Shown: positions 25,017-34,415 of the stretch, in pieces
Layout: every line of letters starts with the position of its first letter
Position numbering within the stretch: the stretch's first letter is position 1
Source: Arcicella sp034931005
Lineage (GTDB): Bacteria > Bacteroidota > Bacteroidia > Cytophagales > Spirosomataceae
NCBI RefSeq assembly: GCF_034931005.1
Contig: NZ_JAYGIN010000002.1
Span: forward strand, 62,001-126,000
Reading direction: 5' to 3'
Length of the DNA: 64,000 bases
The notes under the pieces: generated by a model
Database searches by the model: none
The model's input: the letters and a program-made list of their open reading frames with translations, nothing else
Told to the model about the DNA's origin: nothing
Made by a program: the position numbers and the translations under genes

Positions 25017-25410
25017 GTGTTATTTGTTAAGGGCTTAATTCAGTCGTCAGGTCGCCAAACTTTTCGGGCTGATTTAAGCTTTTTTTATTTATTTACAGAC
25101 AAATATTGTATATTTTAAGTAAAAAAAAAATTGTATTTTAATAATATTTTCTTTTGTCAAAAAAGAGCTTTTAAGGTATTTTTGAATTTTAGTAATAATC
25201 TCTTCACACTTCAAACTGTACACATTGTTATACATTTTAACTATTTTTTTGGGGGAAAAGCAATTAGGTTGTACAATTAAATAGTTTTTAATGAAAAAAT
25301 AATGACTGCGTATCTATACAGGAAACTTATACACGAAATCAAATAACAATTGTACTGTACTAATATTTTACTAAATTAAAAATGTCTAAAAAAAATATTT
25401 TCAATTGCTG
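25017..25410. other. AT-rich gap between integrase and HTH genes
   Basis: 394 bases with long A and T runs and no supported gene. It must contain the HTH gene promoter and possibly the integrase terminator. I see a GTACAATTAAATAG/TGTACTGTAC-like patch at about 25270-25360 but no clear repeat family. Confidence 0.45.
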
Positions 25411-26637
25411 TTAATCTTCCCATTTAGTCATTTCATTATCTAAATCCTTGTCAGTTAATTTTATATACTTCTGAAAGCTCTTCAAATCCTTGTGTCCAGT
25501 CATTTTTCTAATTGCGGGCAAAGGTATTCCTCTTGTGATAGACTGCGTTATAAATGTACGCCTTGCTGTGTGGCTTGTCATTAGTTCGTATTTAGGTACA
25601 GTTTCTTCTATTCGTTGGGCTTTGCGGTGTGTGACAACTTGTTCTGGAGTGTCTATCCCTGCTACCTTACCTACTTCCTTTAAGTATTTATTAAATTTTT
25701 GTTGTGTAAACATTGGGAGGATAAAATTGTATTTCTCTAAAATACTACGTGAAAATGAATTGAGAGGGATAATAAGGTGGTCGCCTGTCTTGATAGTAAC
25801 TATATCTAATTTGCCATTCTTGATATTTTCAGGCTTTATATTAGAATAGTCAGATTCTCGTAAACCTGTTGAGCAACCGAAAACAAATAGGTCTGCAACC
25901 TTTTGAAGTGTCTCACTTGCAAATTCATGAGTGTACAGTTTTTGAAGTTCTTCTTTGGTGATGTAGATAGAATTCGTTTCATATTCTTTCAGTCTTTTAC
26001 CCTTATTGAGTTTTTCAATATTATAAACACCCATATCCGCACAAAACTTTAAAAAACCTGTTAGGTAATCAAGGCGTTTATTTACGGTGCTATTTGCAAG
26101 TTTACAATCGTCAAGTAAGTAGTTTACAAAATTATTGAAAAACTCAAAGTTCATCATTTCAAAAGTAGGTACTTTCTTTCCAAAATAGTCGCTTAAATTG
26201 TTTCCTACAGTACAAATATGTTTGATAGTTTCAGTGGACATTTTGTTTTTGCTATCATTAAGGTAGACTTGAAACCACTCGTAAAAATCTCTATAAGGTG
26301 CTTCAATTTTTTTAATAGGATTTTCGAGTTCTTCTAATTTCTGATTGATGAACTCATAGGTAATTAACTTATCTTCACGTCTTGCAGTATCAATTATAGA
26401 ATCAATCTTACGTTTATAATCTTGAGCTTTAGCATTCATTTTTTCAAAGCCATATCCATAAGTCTTTCTTACTTTTTGATTATCATTATCCCAAAATTCA
26501 GGAGCAAATTTTGCAGGGGTTTTATAATATTTTTGTTGATTATTAATTACAACTTGTACGCACAAGGTTGCCATTTTAGGCTGAGGTTTTGAGTACCTAA
26601 CTTTTGGGAGGAAAGTTAATTTTGTCGAAACTGCCAT
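25411..26637 (-). CDS. Tyrosine recombinase, element integrase
   Basis: The 408-residue integrase has an N-terminal arm-binding region, a SAM-like core-binding domain (residues about 110-210), and the catalytic domain with R in STGLRESDY near 256, HTARR near 354, GHKDL near 373, and the nucleophile Y in FQKYIKLTD near 387. It recombines the 26-bp repeats at the tRNA-Phe gene. A TATATTTG -7 element lies at 26671-26678 on the minus strand. The gene starts about 180 bases from the right attachment site. Confidence 0.95.
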   Translation of the reverse strand: MAVSTKLTFLPKVRYSKPQPKMATLCVQVVINNQQKYYKTPAKFAPEFWDNDNQKVRKTYGYGFEKMNAKAQDYKRKIDSIIDTARREDKLITYEFINQKLEELENPIKKIEAPYRDFYEWFQVYLNDSKNKMSTETIKHICTVGNNLSDYFGKKVPTFEMMNFEFFNNFVNYLLDDCKLANSTVNKRLDYLTGFLKFCADMGVYNIEKLNKGKRLKEYETNSIYITKEELQKLYTHEFASETLQKVADLFVFGCSTGLRESDYSNIKPENIKNGKLDIVTIKTGDHLIIPLNSFSRSILEKYNFILPMFTQQKFNKYLKEVGKVAGIDTPEQVVTHRKAQRIEETVPKYELMTSHTARRTFITQSITRGIPLPAIRKMTGHKDLKSFQKYIKLTDKDLDNEMTKWED

Positions 26638-26737
26638 ATATCTTTTTATTTTAATGCCTTAAACTCTATACAAATATAATGGGTAATATTAAAGATATAT
26701 GGAAAATATAAGAAATTATTTAAAAATACAGAGAAGA

Positions 26738-26788
26738 TTTTATAGGAAAATGCTTTTAAATGACATTTAAAAGCATTTTCCTATAAAA
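26738..26788. repeat. Perfect 25-bp palindrome next to attR
   Basis: Arms 26738-26762 and 26764-26788 are exact reverse complements around a single base. It sits between the integrase promoter and the right attachment site, 32 bases from the latter. It could be an integrase or excisionase site, or a terminator shielding the integrase from outside transcription. Confidence 0.85.
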
Positions 26789-26820
26789 ATAGGAACGGTG
26801 AGATATTAATATTTGTGATA

Positions 26821-26846
26821 CGCCTTTTACCACAAAAAACCCCTTA
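26821..26846 (+). repeat. attR: second copy of the 26-bp repeat
   Basis: Identical to 13483-13508. Only the last 12 bases of the tRNA are present, preceded by unrelated sequence, so this copy is not a tRNA. The chromosomal terminator half continues to 26870. Confidence 0.92.
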
Positions 26847-26870
26847 GAACATCGTTTTAAGGGGTTTTTA
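26834..26870. terminator. Displaced copy of the tRNA-Phe terminator
   Basis: CCCCTT-A/G-GAAC and GTTTTAAGGGG form the same hairpin as 13496-13532 with two differences. It was presumably the tRNA's own terminator before integration. Confidence 0.75.
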
Positions 26871-26872
26871 TT

Positions 26873-26916
26873 TTAAGAGCATTTTGTGACAATTTAGAAA
26901 TACAAAATGCTCTTAA
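26873..26916 (-). terminator. Hairpin downstream of the dienelactone hydrolase gene
   Basis: Perfect 15-bp arms (TTAAGAGCATTTTGT and its complement) around 14 bases, ending 13 bases after the stop codon of the minus-strand gene at 26930. Confidence 0.65.
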
Positions 26917-26929
26917 ACTTCAAATAAAT

Positions 26930-27772
26930 TTAAAATTTACTCTTCAAATAGTTAATTGCTAAAGAATAAGCATCTTCCGAAGCTACTTTATCAAATTTTG
27001 GATTTGAAGGATTAGCAAAAGCATGTTCTGCATCATAGTTTTTTACTTTTACTTTTTTTCCTGCAGCTGACATATCCTTTTCGAACTGAGCTACTACTGC
27101 TGGAGAAATCCATTGTTCTTTAGCTGCAAAAAGACCTAAAACGTCACAATGAAGCGTTTTTAATTTCTCAACGTCTTTCTCAGGCATTCCATAGTACATC
27201 ACGCAACCAACGGCTTGTTTCCCTTCAAGAAGTGCAGATTTTAACGACAACCCACCACCAAAACACCAGCCTACTGAGGCAATTTTTGCTTTAGGGCCTA
27301 CATAGGCTACTGCTCCTTGAATAATCGACTGTAAACGCTTAGGATCAGCTCCTGACATATATTTCCCTGCATCTTCTGCCGTAGTGGCTATTTTGCCATC
27401 ATACATATCAATCGCAATCACATTTACATCTTTGAGGTCATTATAAAAAATTTCCGCCTGTTTTTTGATGTGGTCATTAAGTCCCCACCATTCCTGATAA
27501 ACAAAAAGATATTTGTTTGATTTGGTGGTAGCTTTAATCAAAAACGCATTTGCCGTCTGTCCGTCTGGCGTTTTGAATTGAATCATTTCTCCACCTACCA
27601 AACTTACGTGTGTGTAAGGCAGTGGTTCGGCATGGGCTTTTTGGAATTCTTTTGTGGAAGCCATCAACTGCATATCATCTTTTTTGAGACTGCTTGTTGG
27701 CGAGCAACAGCTTTGTGAAAAACCGAAATAGCTTACGGTTGATACGAGAAGGGTTAAAAGTAATTTGTTCAT
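26930..27772 (-). CDS. Exported dienelactone hydrolase family protein
   Basis: The 280-residue protein starts with a signal peptide (MNKLLLTLLVSTVSYFGFSQ) and has the dienelactone hydrolase fold: YQEWWGLNDHIKKQA near residue 95, the nucleophile motif VGWCFGGG near 172 with Cys in place of Ser, and HAFANP near 255. A Cys-Asp-His triad is normal for this family. The substrate is unknown. ATG 27772 is preferred over an upstream ATG at 27796 because the signal peptide begins there. Confidence 0.87.
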   Translation of the reverse strand: MNKLLLTLLVSTVSYFGFSQSCCSPTSSLKKDDMQLMASTKEFQKAHAEPLPYTHVSLVGGEMIQFKTPDGQTANAFLIKATTKSNKYLFVYQEWWGLNDHIKKQAEIFYNDLKDVNVIAIDMYDGKIATTAEDAGKYMSGADPKRLQSIIQGAVAYVGPKAKIASVGWCFGGGLSLKSALLEGKQAVGCVMYYGMPEKDVEKLKTLHCDVLGLFAAKEQWISPAVVAQFEKDMSAAGKKVKVKNYDAEHAFANPSNPKFDKVASEDAYSLAINYLKSKF

Positions 27773-27844
27773 GAGATTTATTAAATGTTTATACATTAAT
27801 TATAACTAAATGGATTGATTAAAAGTTTTGAAAGGAGTAAAAAC

Positions 27845-27871
27845 AAAAAAGAGGCGTGAAGCCTCTTTTTT
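27845..27871. terminator. Terminator of the TonB receptor gene
   Basis: AAAAAAGAGGC-GTGAA-GCCTCTTTTTT is a perfect 11-bp stem with A and T flanks, able to stop transcription in both directions. It lies 25 bases after the receptor stop codon. Confidence 0.9.
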
Positions 27872-27895
27872 GAAATAATAATAAATCTATGAATG

Positions 27896-30800
27896 TTATT
27901 TATTCAATAACTCATCAAAAACAATTGAAACGTAATATGACGAACCAACAGAAGCACTTCCGTATGCTTGTATGTAAGGATTGCCAAATAAATTTGTTCC
28001 ACCTACTTTGATAATTGATTTTATACTTGGTACTTTATAGCTAAACTGAGCATCAAAATTATTGATAGTAGGTACTTCTGTATTTGTAAACAAAGCTACC
28101 CCAGAAGTTGTAGGTACTGGGAAGCTCGACTCCCAAGTGAAAGCATCTTGATGACGAAATGATACGTTATATCCCCAATTGCTTCCAGAAATAATACGTT
28201 TTCCAAAACTGAACTTATATGTGTATTTTGGAGAATTAAAACCAGCATAAGGTACTTCTGAGCTTACTTTAAAGTCGCTCAAAGTATTGTTTGTGATGTT
28301 TGCTCCTAAGTTATATCCTTTTGCCAAAGAATAAGTTAAGCCTAAGCCCCATCCTGAAATGGTAATATCCTCAGTAGAGTTAGCAGGTCTTTGATAGCCT
28401 TCACGAGTGGTAGCACTTGCTAAGCCAGATTCTATTGGTAAGCCTGGTGCTAAAGCTGCCGTAGGTACAACGATAGAAGTTCCTCCAAGGAAGTTTTTAT
28501 AAATACTCATGTAATAAGAAGCGTCAACAAATAAGCGTTTAGCGATTAATGTTTTATAGCCAATTTCATAAGATTGGATTTTTTCTGGCTGTAAAGCTTT
28601 GGCTTGATACTTTGGTAATGTTGCTAAAGCATAAGCAGGTGCAACTTGAGTAGCTGTTTCTGTGATTTTTTGGGTAAGCGTAGCAGTTACATTACTACTA
28701 ATTGTTGCTTGGATTGCTGGAGAAGCTAATGTTGTTGCTACTCCTTGACTAATAGCCGCCGCCGCATTGGCAGCAGGAATTTGTCCAGCAGCAACTGCTG
28801 CATTAACTTGTGCTGTAACTCCTGCTGTAACTTGTGCTGTAACTGCTGCCAAAACTCCCGCTTGAATAGCAGGTAACTGAGCTGTAACTGCTGCTGTTGC
28901 GTATGCTTTAGCTTTTGCAAGCACATCAGCCGTCACATATTTAGCAGGGTTTTTTGAGAAATCTTCTAATACATCACGAGTTACGCCTGTTGCCAAATTG
29001 TATCTTGCGTCAAATTCAGGAAGCCCACCAATAAGTGTTCCAGAAGGGGTTCTTAGGTCGATATATTGGTTTTGAGTTGTTGGAATACGGAACCCTGTTT
29101 GGTAAGACAATCTAATATTGTGTTCTCCAAAAGTAGTAACTGCTGAAATACGTGGCGTAAATTGCCCTTCAAAATTTTGGTTTTTATCATATCTCAATGA
29201 ACCTGATAACTTTACATGATTGTCAAATAAAGATTTTGATACTTGTGCAAATGCACCATATTCTTCAATGCCAATAGTTCCTGTACGAGCGTATTTAGGG
29301 TCAGTTGTTGAGGTTTTACTATTTGGAGTATCAGCAAATAGAGTTCCGTTTGAACGTAACTGATAATTACGATAATTTGCTCCTACAATAAAATCTACAA
29401 ATTTGATTTGGTTTTTAAAATTATAAATACCTTCTAAATGATACATATTACTTGCATCACCAAAAAGTCCACCGCCATTTGTGATAGTTGTTGTTCTATA
29501 TTTATTGAGTAAGTTATTAAATGCTGTCGAACCAGGTGCAGGCATATTAGCATCAGCTACTTTACGAGCCGCCAAATCTGCTTGTTCCTGTGTTGAACCT
29601 GTTGCTAAAGCTGCTCCAAAAGTTCCTGCGTATTCAGTAAACCATTGTTTGTTAGATTTTATTTCCTGAAGCATTCCTACGGCAGTTAAGCCCGCTACGT
29701 ATGAGTCTCCCGAACGTTCTTGAGTTGTATATCCACGAATCGTAAAGTTATCTCCACGTAGTTCTAATTTTGCCTGAGTAATAGCAAAGTTTCTCAATGA
29801 ATATTTACCAGTACCAGTATATACCGTAGTTCCTTCGCCATAATTCAATTGTGCAATCGCTTCTACTTTTTCAGACAAACGATAGTGTAAAGCCGCATTA
29901 AATTTTAAAGATTTAGTGTTATAATCTACTAAATCTTTTTCTAAATAACCTGTACGGCTAACATTAACTTTTGGTAATGCGGCATTTAATGAATTTAAGT
30001 TTGCCTGAATTTCATCACCATAAGAGTTCATTCCGTCATAATCTGTATTAGTGCCAAGTCCACGTGTTGGGTCGGCTTTTCCTCCGATATTCAAATTGGT
30101 ATAATTGGTAGATTGCCAGTCTGTTGCTTTTACGTAAGAAAAATTCATTTTAAATGCCAATTTATTATTGAAGGCTTTGGCATATCTAATAGAAAAATCC
30201 CCTAAAGGAGTTGTTGCTTCTGTACGATTACTCGCTGACATCACTCCTGCTTTTACAGAAGCACTTAATCCTTGATATAAAAATGGACTTTTTGAGTTCA
30301 TCAATACCAAACCATTGATAGCATTAGGGCCATAAAGAGCAGAAGCCGCTCCTGGAAGAACCTCTACATTTTCAACGTCCAATTCTGGCATACCAATAAT
30401 ATTATCTACCGCAAAGTTCAAACCTGGTGCTTGATTATCCATACCATCAATCATTTGTACAATACGTGGATTACCTGTCGAGCCAAAACCACGCATATTG
30501 ATAGATTTGAATAATAAGCCTTGAGTTGTCATGTCAATTCCTTTTAAATTAGCTAAACCATCATAAAAAGAGGCAGAAGGCGTACTTTGAATGGCACGAA
30601 TATCCATTTTTTCAACAGAAACAGGAGACTTCATTACGCTTTCTTCAATACGAGATGCAGACACAACAACTTCTTGACCCAAAATTGTTTGTTCTGCCAA
30701 TTTAATGTCAAAATCTGTTTTGCTTTCGGTAACAGTAAATTCTTGACTTTGATAGCCCACACTTGAAACTAAAATAACAAACGGAGGAGCTGTTGTTGTT

Positions 30801-31000
30801 GAAAGAGAGAAATTACCTTTGGAGTCTGTGATTGTCCCGATAACCTTTCCTTTAACCGCAATACTCACGCCAATGAGGGTTTCTTTCGTTCCTCCATCGC
30901 TAACTTTACCCGCAATTTTTGTTTGGGCAAACGTGGATGCCGCAAGTAACACGATAGAGGCAATGAAGCCTAATCGTAGTTTTGTGAAAAAATTCTTCAT
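27896..31000 (-). CDS. TonB-dependent outer-membrane receptor with carboxypeptidase-regulatory-like domain
   Basis: The 1034-residue protein has a signal peptide (ending AASTFAQ), a CarboxypepD_reg-like domain (residues about 28-105), a plug domain (about 120-240, with RIVQMIDGMDNQAPG and LPGAASALYGPNAING) and a 22-strand-type barrel. Residues about 680-800 form a strongly Ala/Thr/Val/Gln-rich insertion without usual barrel character, probably an extracellular loop. ATG 31000 gives a clean signal peptide; an upstream frame from 31072 does not. The ligand is unknown and no SusD partner follows. Confidence 0.93.
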   Translation of the reverse strand: MKNFFTKLRLGFIASIVLLAASTFAQTKIAGKVSDGGTKETLIGVSIAVKGKVIGTITDSKGNFSLSTTTAPPFVILVSSVGYQSQEFTVTESKTDFDIKLAEQTILGQEVVVSASRIEESVMKSPVSVEKMDIRAIQSTPSASFYDGLANLKGIDMTTQGLLFKSINMRGFGSTGNPRIVQMIDGMDNQAPGLNFAVDNIIGMPELDVENVEVLPGAASALYGPNAINGLVLMNSKSPFLYQGLSASVKAGVMSASNRTEATTPLGDFSIRYAKAFNNKLAFKMNFSYVKATDWQSTNYTNLNIGGKADPTRGLGTNTDYDGMNSYGDEIQANLNSLNAALPKVNVSRTGYLEKDLVDYNTKSLKFNAALHYRLSEKVEAIAQLNYGEGTTVYTGTGKYSLRNFAITQAKLELRGDNFTIRGYTTQERSGDSYVAGLTAVGMLQEIKSNKQWFTEYAGTFGAALATGSTQEQADLAARKVADANMPAPGSTAFNNLLNKYRTTTITNGGGLFGDASNMYHLEGIYNFKNQIKFVDFIVGANYRNYQLRSNGTLFADTPNSKTSTTDPKYARTGTIGIEEYGAFAQVSKSLFDNHVKLSGSLRYDKNQNFEGQFTPRISAVTTFGEHNIRLSYQTGFRIPTTQNQYIDLRTPSGTLIGGLPEFDARYNLATGVTRDVLEDFSKNPAKYVTADVLAKAKAYATAAVTAQLPAIQAGVLAAVTAQVTAGVTAQVNAAVAAGQIPAANAAAAISQGVATTLASPAIQATISSNVTATLTQKITETATQVAPAYALATLPKYQAKALQPEKIQSYEIGYKTLIAKRLFVDASYYMSIYKNFLGGTSIVVPTAALAPGLPIESGLASATTREGYQRPANSTEDITISGWGLGLTYSLAKGYNLGANITNNTLSDFKVSSEVPYAGFNSPKYTYKFSFGKRIISGSNWGYNVSFRHQDAFTWESSFPVPTTSGVALFTNTEVPTINNFDAQFSYKVPSIKSIIKVGGTNLFGNPYIQAYGSASVGSSYYVSIVFDELLNK

Positions 31001-31156
31001 ACAATGCCTTTTTAGTGAATTAAGGTTAAAATATAGTAATTTTGTAATACAAAATTGCAAATTATTATGCAAAAATTGGGATTAATTTTGAATTTATTAT
31101 GCAAGCAGAGTAAATATTTTACAATTTTTTAATAAAATTATCCAAATAGCAGGGTT

Positions 31157-32200
31157 ATGGTTCTTAAAAAAAGTATATTTTTTGTTCTAATTGTCTCATT
31201 TTCAGGGTGTAATAGGCTACCATTCAAATTGAGTAGTCATTTCTCTGAGAATGCAATTCCTGTTAAGCCCGACTACTCAAAAATAGAATATTGGGCGGCT
31301 CTACCTAATAAAGTTGACCAAGCAGACCAAGTTCCTCTAAAATCAAACTTAACCGATGGGCAATCAGAGGCTAAAGTGGATGTGTTTTTCTTGCATCCAA
31401 CTATCTTTACTGGCAAACCCGAAAATCAATATGAATGGAATGCAGATGTTAATGATTTGAAAATGAATGAATCGGTGGATAATTCAACTATCTTGAACCA
31501 AGCAACCGCTTTTAATGGTTCGGGTAAAATTTATGCACCCCGTTATCGTCAAGCTCATTATCACGCTTTTGTTACGACAGATAAAAATGATAAAAAACGG
31601 TCGCTTGATGTGGCTTATTCAGATATTAAAGATGCTTTTGATTATTATTTGAAAAATTATAATCAAGGTCGCCCCATCGTGATAGCATCACATAGTCAAG
31701 GAACGGTTCATGCTACGAGACTGATGAAAGAATATTTTGATAATAAACCACTCCAAAACCAATTAGTAGCTGCATATTTGGTGGGAATTACAACTCAACC
31801 AACAGTTTTTGAGAATATCATGCCCTGTAAAACGGGAGAAGAGATTGGGTGTTTTGTTTCTTGGAATACTTATGCAAAATATTATTATCCAACATGGTAC
31901 AAAGCAGGGTTGAATACTGCCGTAAGTACCAATCCACTTACATGGACTTTGGATGAAAATTACGCTCCTGCTTCTTTAAACAAAGGTGGTGTTGGTTTGA
32001 AATTTACGATGTACCCAAATTTAGTAGATGCTCAAAATCATCAGGGTATGTTATGGATAAATAAGCCTAATATTGCAGGAAGTTTTCTATTAAAAACAAA
32101 AATTTGGCACCGTGCCGATATTAACTTTTTTTACACAAATATCAGAGAGAATGTCGCTCTTAAAGTCGACAAATATTTATTAAAAAGTAAAGGAAAATGA
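31157..32200 (+). CDS. DUF3089 lipoprotein, alpha/beta hydrolase-like
   Basis: The 347-residue protein has a lipoprotein signal with lipobox FSGC at residue about 20. The DUF3089 pattern follows: IEYWAALPNK, DVFFLHPTIF, APRYRQAHYHAF and the nucleophile elbow ASHSQGTVHA near 178. This family has an alpha/beta hydrolase fold and may cleave lipid or polymer esters in the envelope. It starts divergently from the TonB receptor with about 156 bases between start codons, and is 40 bases before manC. Confidence 0.87.
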   Translation: MVLKKSIFFVLIVSFSGCNRLPFKLSSHFSENAIPVKPDYSKIEYWAALPNKVDQADQVPLKSNLTDGQSEAKVDVFFLHPTIFTGKPENQYEWNADVNDLKMNESVDNSTILNQATAFNGSGKIYAPRYRQAHYHAFVTTDKNDKKRSLDVAYSDIKDAFDYYLKNYNQGRPIVIASHSQGTVHATRLMKEYFDNKPLQNQLVAAYLVGITTQPTVFENIMPCKTGEEIGCFVSWNTYAKYYYPTWYKAGLNTAVSTNPLTWTLDENYAPASLNKGGVGLKFTMYPNLVDAQNHQGMLWINKPNIAGSFLLKTKIWHRADINFFYTNIRENVALKVDKYLLKSKGK

Positions 32201-32240
32201 ATCTGTTTCAACCTCTTCATTTTTTAGACTTACAGACAAC

Positions 32241-33311
32241 ATGAATAATAACAATTATGTAGTGATTATGGCAGGAGGCGTAGGAACTCGTTTCTGGCCT
32301 TTTAGTAGAACCAAAAATCCAAAGCAATTTCACGATGTTCTTGGAACTGGCAGAACGCTTCTACAACAAACAGCCGACCGTTTTGAAGATATTTGCCCCA
32401 AAGAAAATATCTATATCGTAACCAGTAATGATTATATTGGTCTGATAAAAGAACAACTGCCTTTTTTGGCAGATAGTCAGATTTTAGCAGAACCATCACG
32501 TAGAAATACCGCTCCTTGTGTAGCGTATGCTTGTTACAAAATTGCTGTACAAAATCCAGAAGCAAATATTGTAGTAGCACCTGCTGACCACATTATTCTT
32601 AGAGAAAAAGAATTTGAAAAAAGGATAAACCTTGCCCTTGATGCATCTGCGAAAGACGATATTTTAGTTACTTTGGGAATAACGCCTACTCGTCCTGACA
32701 CGGGTTATGGATATATTCAGTATGTAAAATCTGAAGATGATGTAAAGCAAGTAAAAACCTTTCGTGAGAAACCCAACTTGGAGTTAGCTAAGTTGTTTGT
32801 AACCAGTGGTGAATATGTTTGGAACGCAGGTATTTTTATCTGGAATGCCCAAGCAATTAAAAAGGCTTTTGCCAAAAATTGCCCTAAATTACACGATATT
32901 TTTTCATCTGGCGACAGTCAATATTTTACGGAAAAAGAAGGTAATTTTATCAATGAAATTTACCAAACTTGCGAGAGCATTTCTATTGATTATGCCGTAA
33001 TGGAAAAAGCTGATAACGTCCATATCGTTTTGGGAGATATTGGTTGGTCAGATTTGGGAACTTGGAAATCGTTATATGAAGTTTCTGGAAAAGACGAAAA
33101 TGAGAATGTCATTGATGGTTCAACCATGCTCTATGGCGTAACTAATAGTATTATAAAAACACCAAAGGACCGTTTAGTTGTAGTGCAAGGTCTTGATGGT
33201 TATATCATTGCGGAATATGATAACGTACTAATGATTTGTGAAAAAGAACAAGAACAATTTGTAAAAAACTTCGTAGCTGATGCGGGGAAAAAAGATAATA
33301 AATTTGTCTAA
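32241..33311 (+). CDS. manC: Mannose-1-phosphate guanylyltransferase
   Basis: The 356-residue enzyme makes GDP-mannose from mannose-1-phosphate and GTP. The nucleotidyltransferase signature VIMAGGVGTRFWPFSRTKNP starts near residue 8, EPSRRNTAPC is near 90, and DIGWSDLGTWKSL is near 265. It is the short form without the phosphomannose isomerase domain. GDP-mannose feeds surface polysaccharide and protein glycosylation. No polysaccharide cluster is adjacent. Confidence 0.93.
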   Translation: MNNNNYVVIMAGGVGTRFWPFSRTKNPKQFHDVLGTGRTLLQQTADRFEDICPKENIYIVTSNDYIGLIKEQLPFLADSQILAEPSRRNTAPCVAYACYKIAVQNPEANIVVAPADHIILREKEFEKRINLALDASAKDDILVTLGITPTRPDTGYGYIQYVKSEDDVKQVKTFREKPNLELAKLFVTSGEYVWNAGIFIWNAQAIKKAFAKNCPKLHDIFSSGDSQYFTEKEGNFINEIYQTCESISIDYAVMEKADNVHIVLGDIGWSDLGTWKSLYEVSGKDENENVIDGSTMLYGVTNSIIKTPKDRLVVVQGLDGYIIAEYDNVLMICEKEQEQFVKNFVADAGKKDNKFV

Positions 33312-33348
33312 ATTTTTAGAGCCGAGGCATTGCCTCGGCTCTAAAAAT
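33312..33348. terminator. Bidirectional terminator between manC and the MerR gene
   Basis: A perfect 18-bp stem (ATTTTTAGAGCCGAGGCA and its complement) around a single central base, with A/T ends on both sides. It separates two convergent genes with no room to spare. Confidence 0.9.
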
Positions 33349-33349
33349 A

Positions 33350-34228
33350 TTATTCTGATGCAATTTCCATTAGGTGCTTAATTTGAGTTATGATTTGCAC
33401 ATTATCAGGACAATCAATGTCTTGACCTACGATTTGATACCCCGTCAGTAAAACCTTTGAATCTGGAAACTCCTTCGCCAGCTTATAAACATACTTTTGA
33501 ATTTCGTTTTGTCCAGGAACAGAGGTAATAACCGAGAAAATAATATCTGGTTTATGAACATCATAAGCAAAGGCAAGCTCATTGAAAGGCAAACTTTGAC
33601 CTAAATAAACCACCTTGTTTTGTCTTGAACGAATAATATAATTAGCAAAAAGAAGACTGATTTCGTGCATCTCTCCTTCTGGCAAATACAAAAGATACTT
33701 CTTCGCACCCTGTCTCAAAGATGGCAACTGTCCGTCAATGGCTACAATCAACTTCTGACGTATCAGGTTTGAAATAAAATGTTCTTGAGCTGGGCCAATT
33801 GACCCTGTAATCCACAGTGTACCAATTCTACTTAAAAATGGATAAATGATGTTGACCATCATATTCTCAAAACCAAATTGGAGTGTATTGGTACTAACAA
33901 TTTTCTCAAAACGTTCCTCATCCAAATCAAGCATGGCAATGGTCAAGGCATGAATTTGGTCTGGGTAATTCAACTGTTTATCAGAAATCAACATTACTTC
34001 CTTCGACATTTGGTCAGAGGACATTTTGGAAATTTCTGAAATTTTATATCCGTGGTCTTTCAGCAAGGAAATATTTAAAACCAATTTTAAATCCTTGTCA
34101 TCATACGTGCGAATATTCGTATCAGTGCGGTCTGGCTTCAGGATATCATATCGCTGCTCCCAGATTCGAAGAGTATGAGCCTTAATGCCCGAAAGCTGTT
34201 CAAGGTCTTTAATTGAATAATTGCTCAT
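33350..34228 (-). CDS. MerR-family regulator with B12-binding domain, CarH/LitR-like
   Basis: The 292-residue protein has a MerR DNA-binding domain (residues 1-70, YSIKDLEQLSGIKAHTLRIW) and a cobalamin-binding module. The W-x9-EH motif of B12 photoreceptors is present (WITGSIGPAQEH, near residue 137), as is a candidate lower-ligand His in GEMHEIS near 184, followed by VVYLGQSLP. CarH-type proteins repress carotenoid genes in the dark and release DNA on light. The upstream neighbour on the same strand is a carotenoid biosynthesis gene, which supports this role. Confidence 0.85.
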   Translation of the reverse strand: MSNYSIKDLEQLSGIKAHTLRIWEQRYDILKPDRTDTNIRTYDDKDLKLVLNISLLKDHGYKISEISKMSSDQMSKEVMLISDKQLNYPDQIHALTIAMLDLDEERFEKIVSTNTLQFGFENMMVNIIYPFLSRIGTLWITGSIGPAQEHFISNLIRQKLIVAIDGQLPSLRQGAKKYLLYLPEGEMHEISLLFANYIIRSRQNKVVYLGQSLPFNELAFAYDVHKPDIIFSVITSVPGQNEIQKYVYKLAKEFPDSKVLLTGYQIVGQDIDCPDNVQIITQIKHLMEIASE

Positions 34229-34415
34229 GGTTTGTTTTTATCGTCAGATTTCTCCACAGGTCTTTTAAAAATCAAGCTTTTTAATAAAAACTTAAAATCG
34301 TTATCGTCTGAATAAACTGAAAACTAAATACACAATATAGGGCTTACTAATAACTTAACAAAAAGAGTCAAATTTATGTTCTTTAAGTTGACAACATTAT
34401 GTTTAATGAAAAGTT

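Larger units (their letters stand above)
13483..26846. mobile_element. 13.4-kb integrated element in tRNA-Phe with defence-type cargo
   Basis: Bounded by exact 26-bp direct repeats, with a tyrosine integrase at the right end. All recognised genes are on the minus strand: integrase, excisionase-like HTH, RepA-like ATPase, toprim primase, ParA, ParA-linked protein, a small ORF, and a five-gene methyltransferase/DUF262/ATPase/unknown/HNH operon. Iterons and a palindromic GGAC block suggest autonomous replication after excision. No relaxase, coupling protein or phage structural gene is seen, so it is best described as an integrative plasmid-like or satellite-like element. Confidence 0.88.

Noticed and set aside
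26821..26846. Possible second tRNA-Phe
   Set aside because: Only the last 12 bases of the tRNA are present; no D or anticodon arm precedes them. It is the attachment-site copy.
28738..28926. Minus-strand frame inside the TonB gene rich in Gln and Leu
   Set aside because: It is an out-of-frame reading of the repetitive alanine-rich segment of the receptor.
34369..34394. Promoter for the MerR gene with TAAATTTG and upstream TTG
   Set aside because: The spacing is 15 rather than about 19 bases, so I did not list it as a feature.
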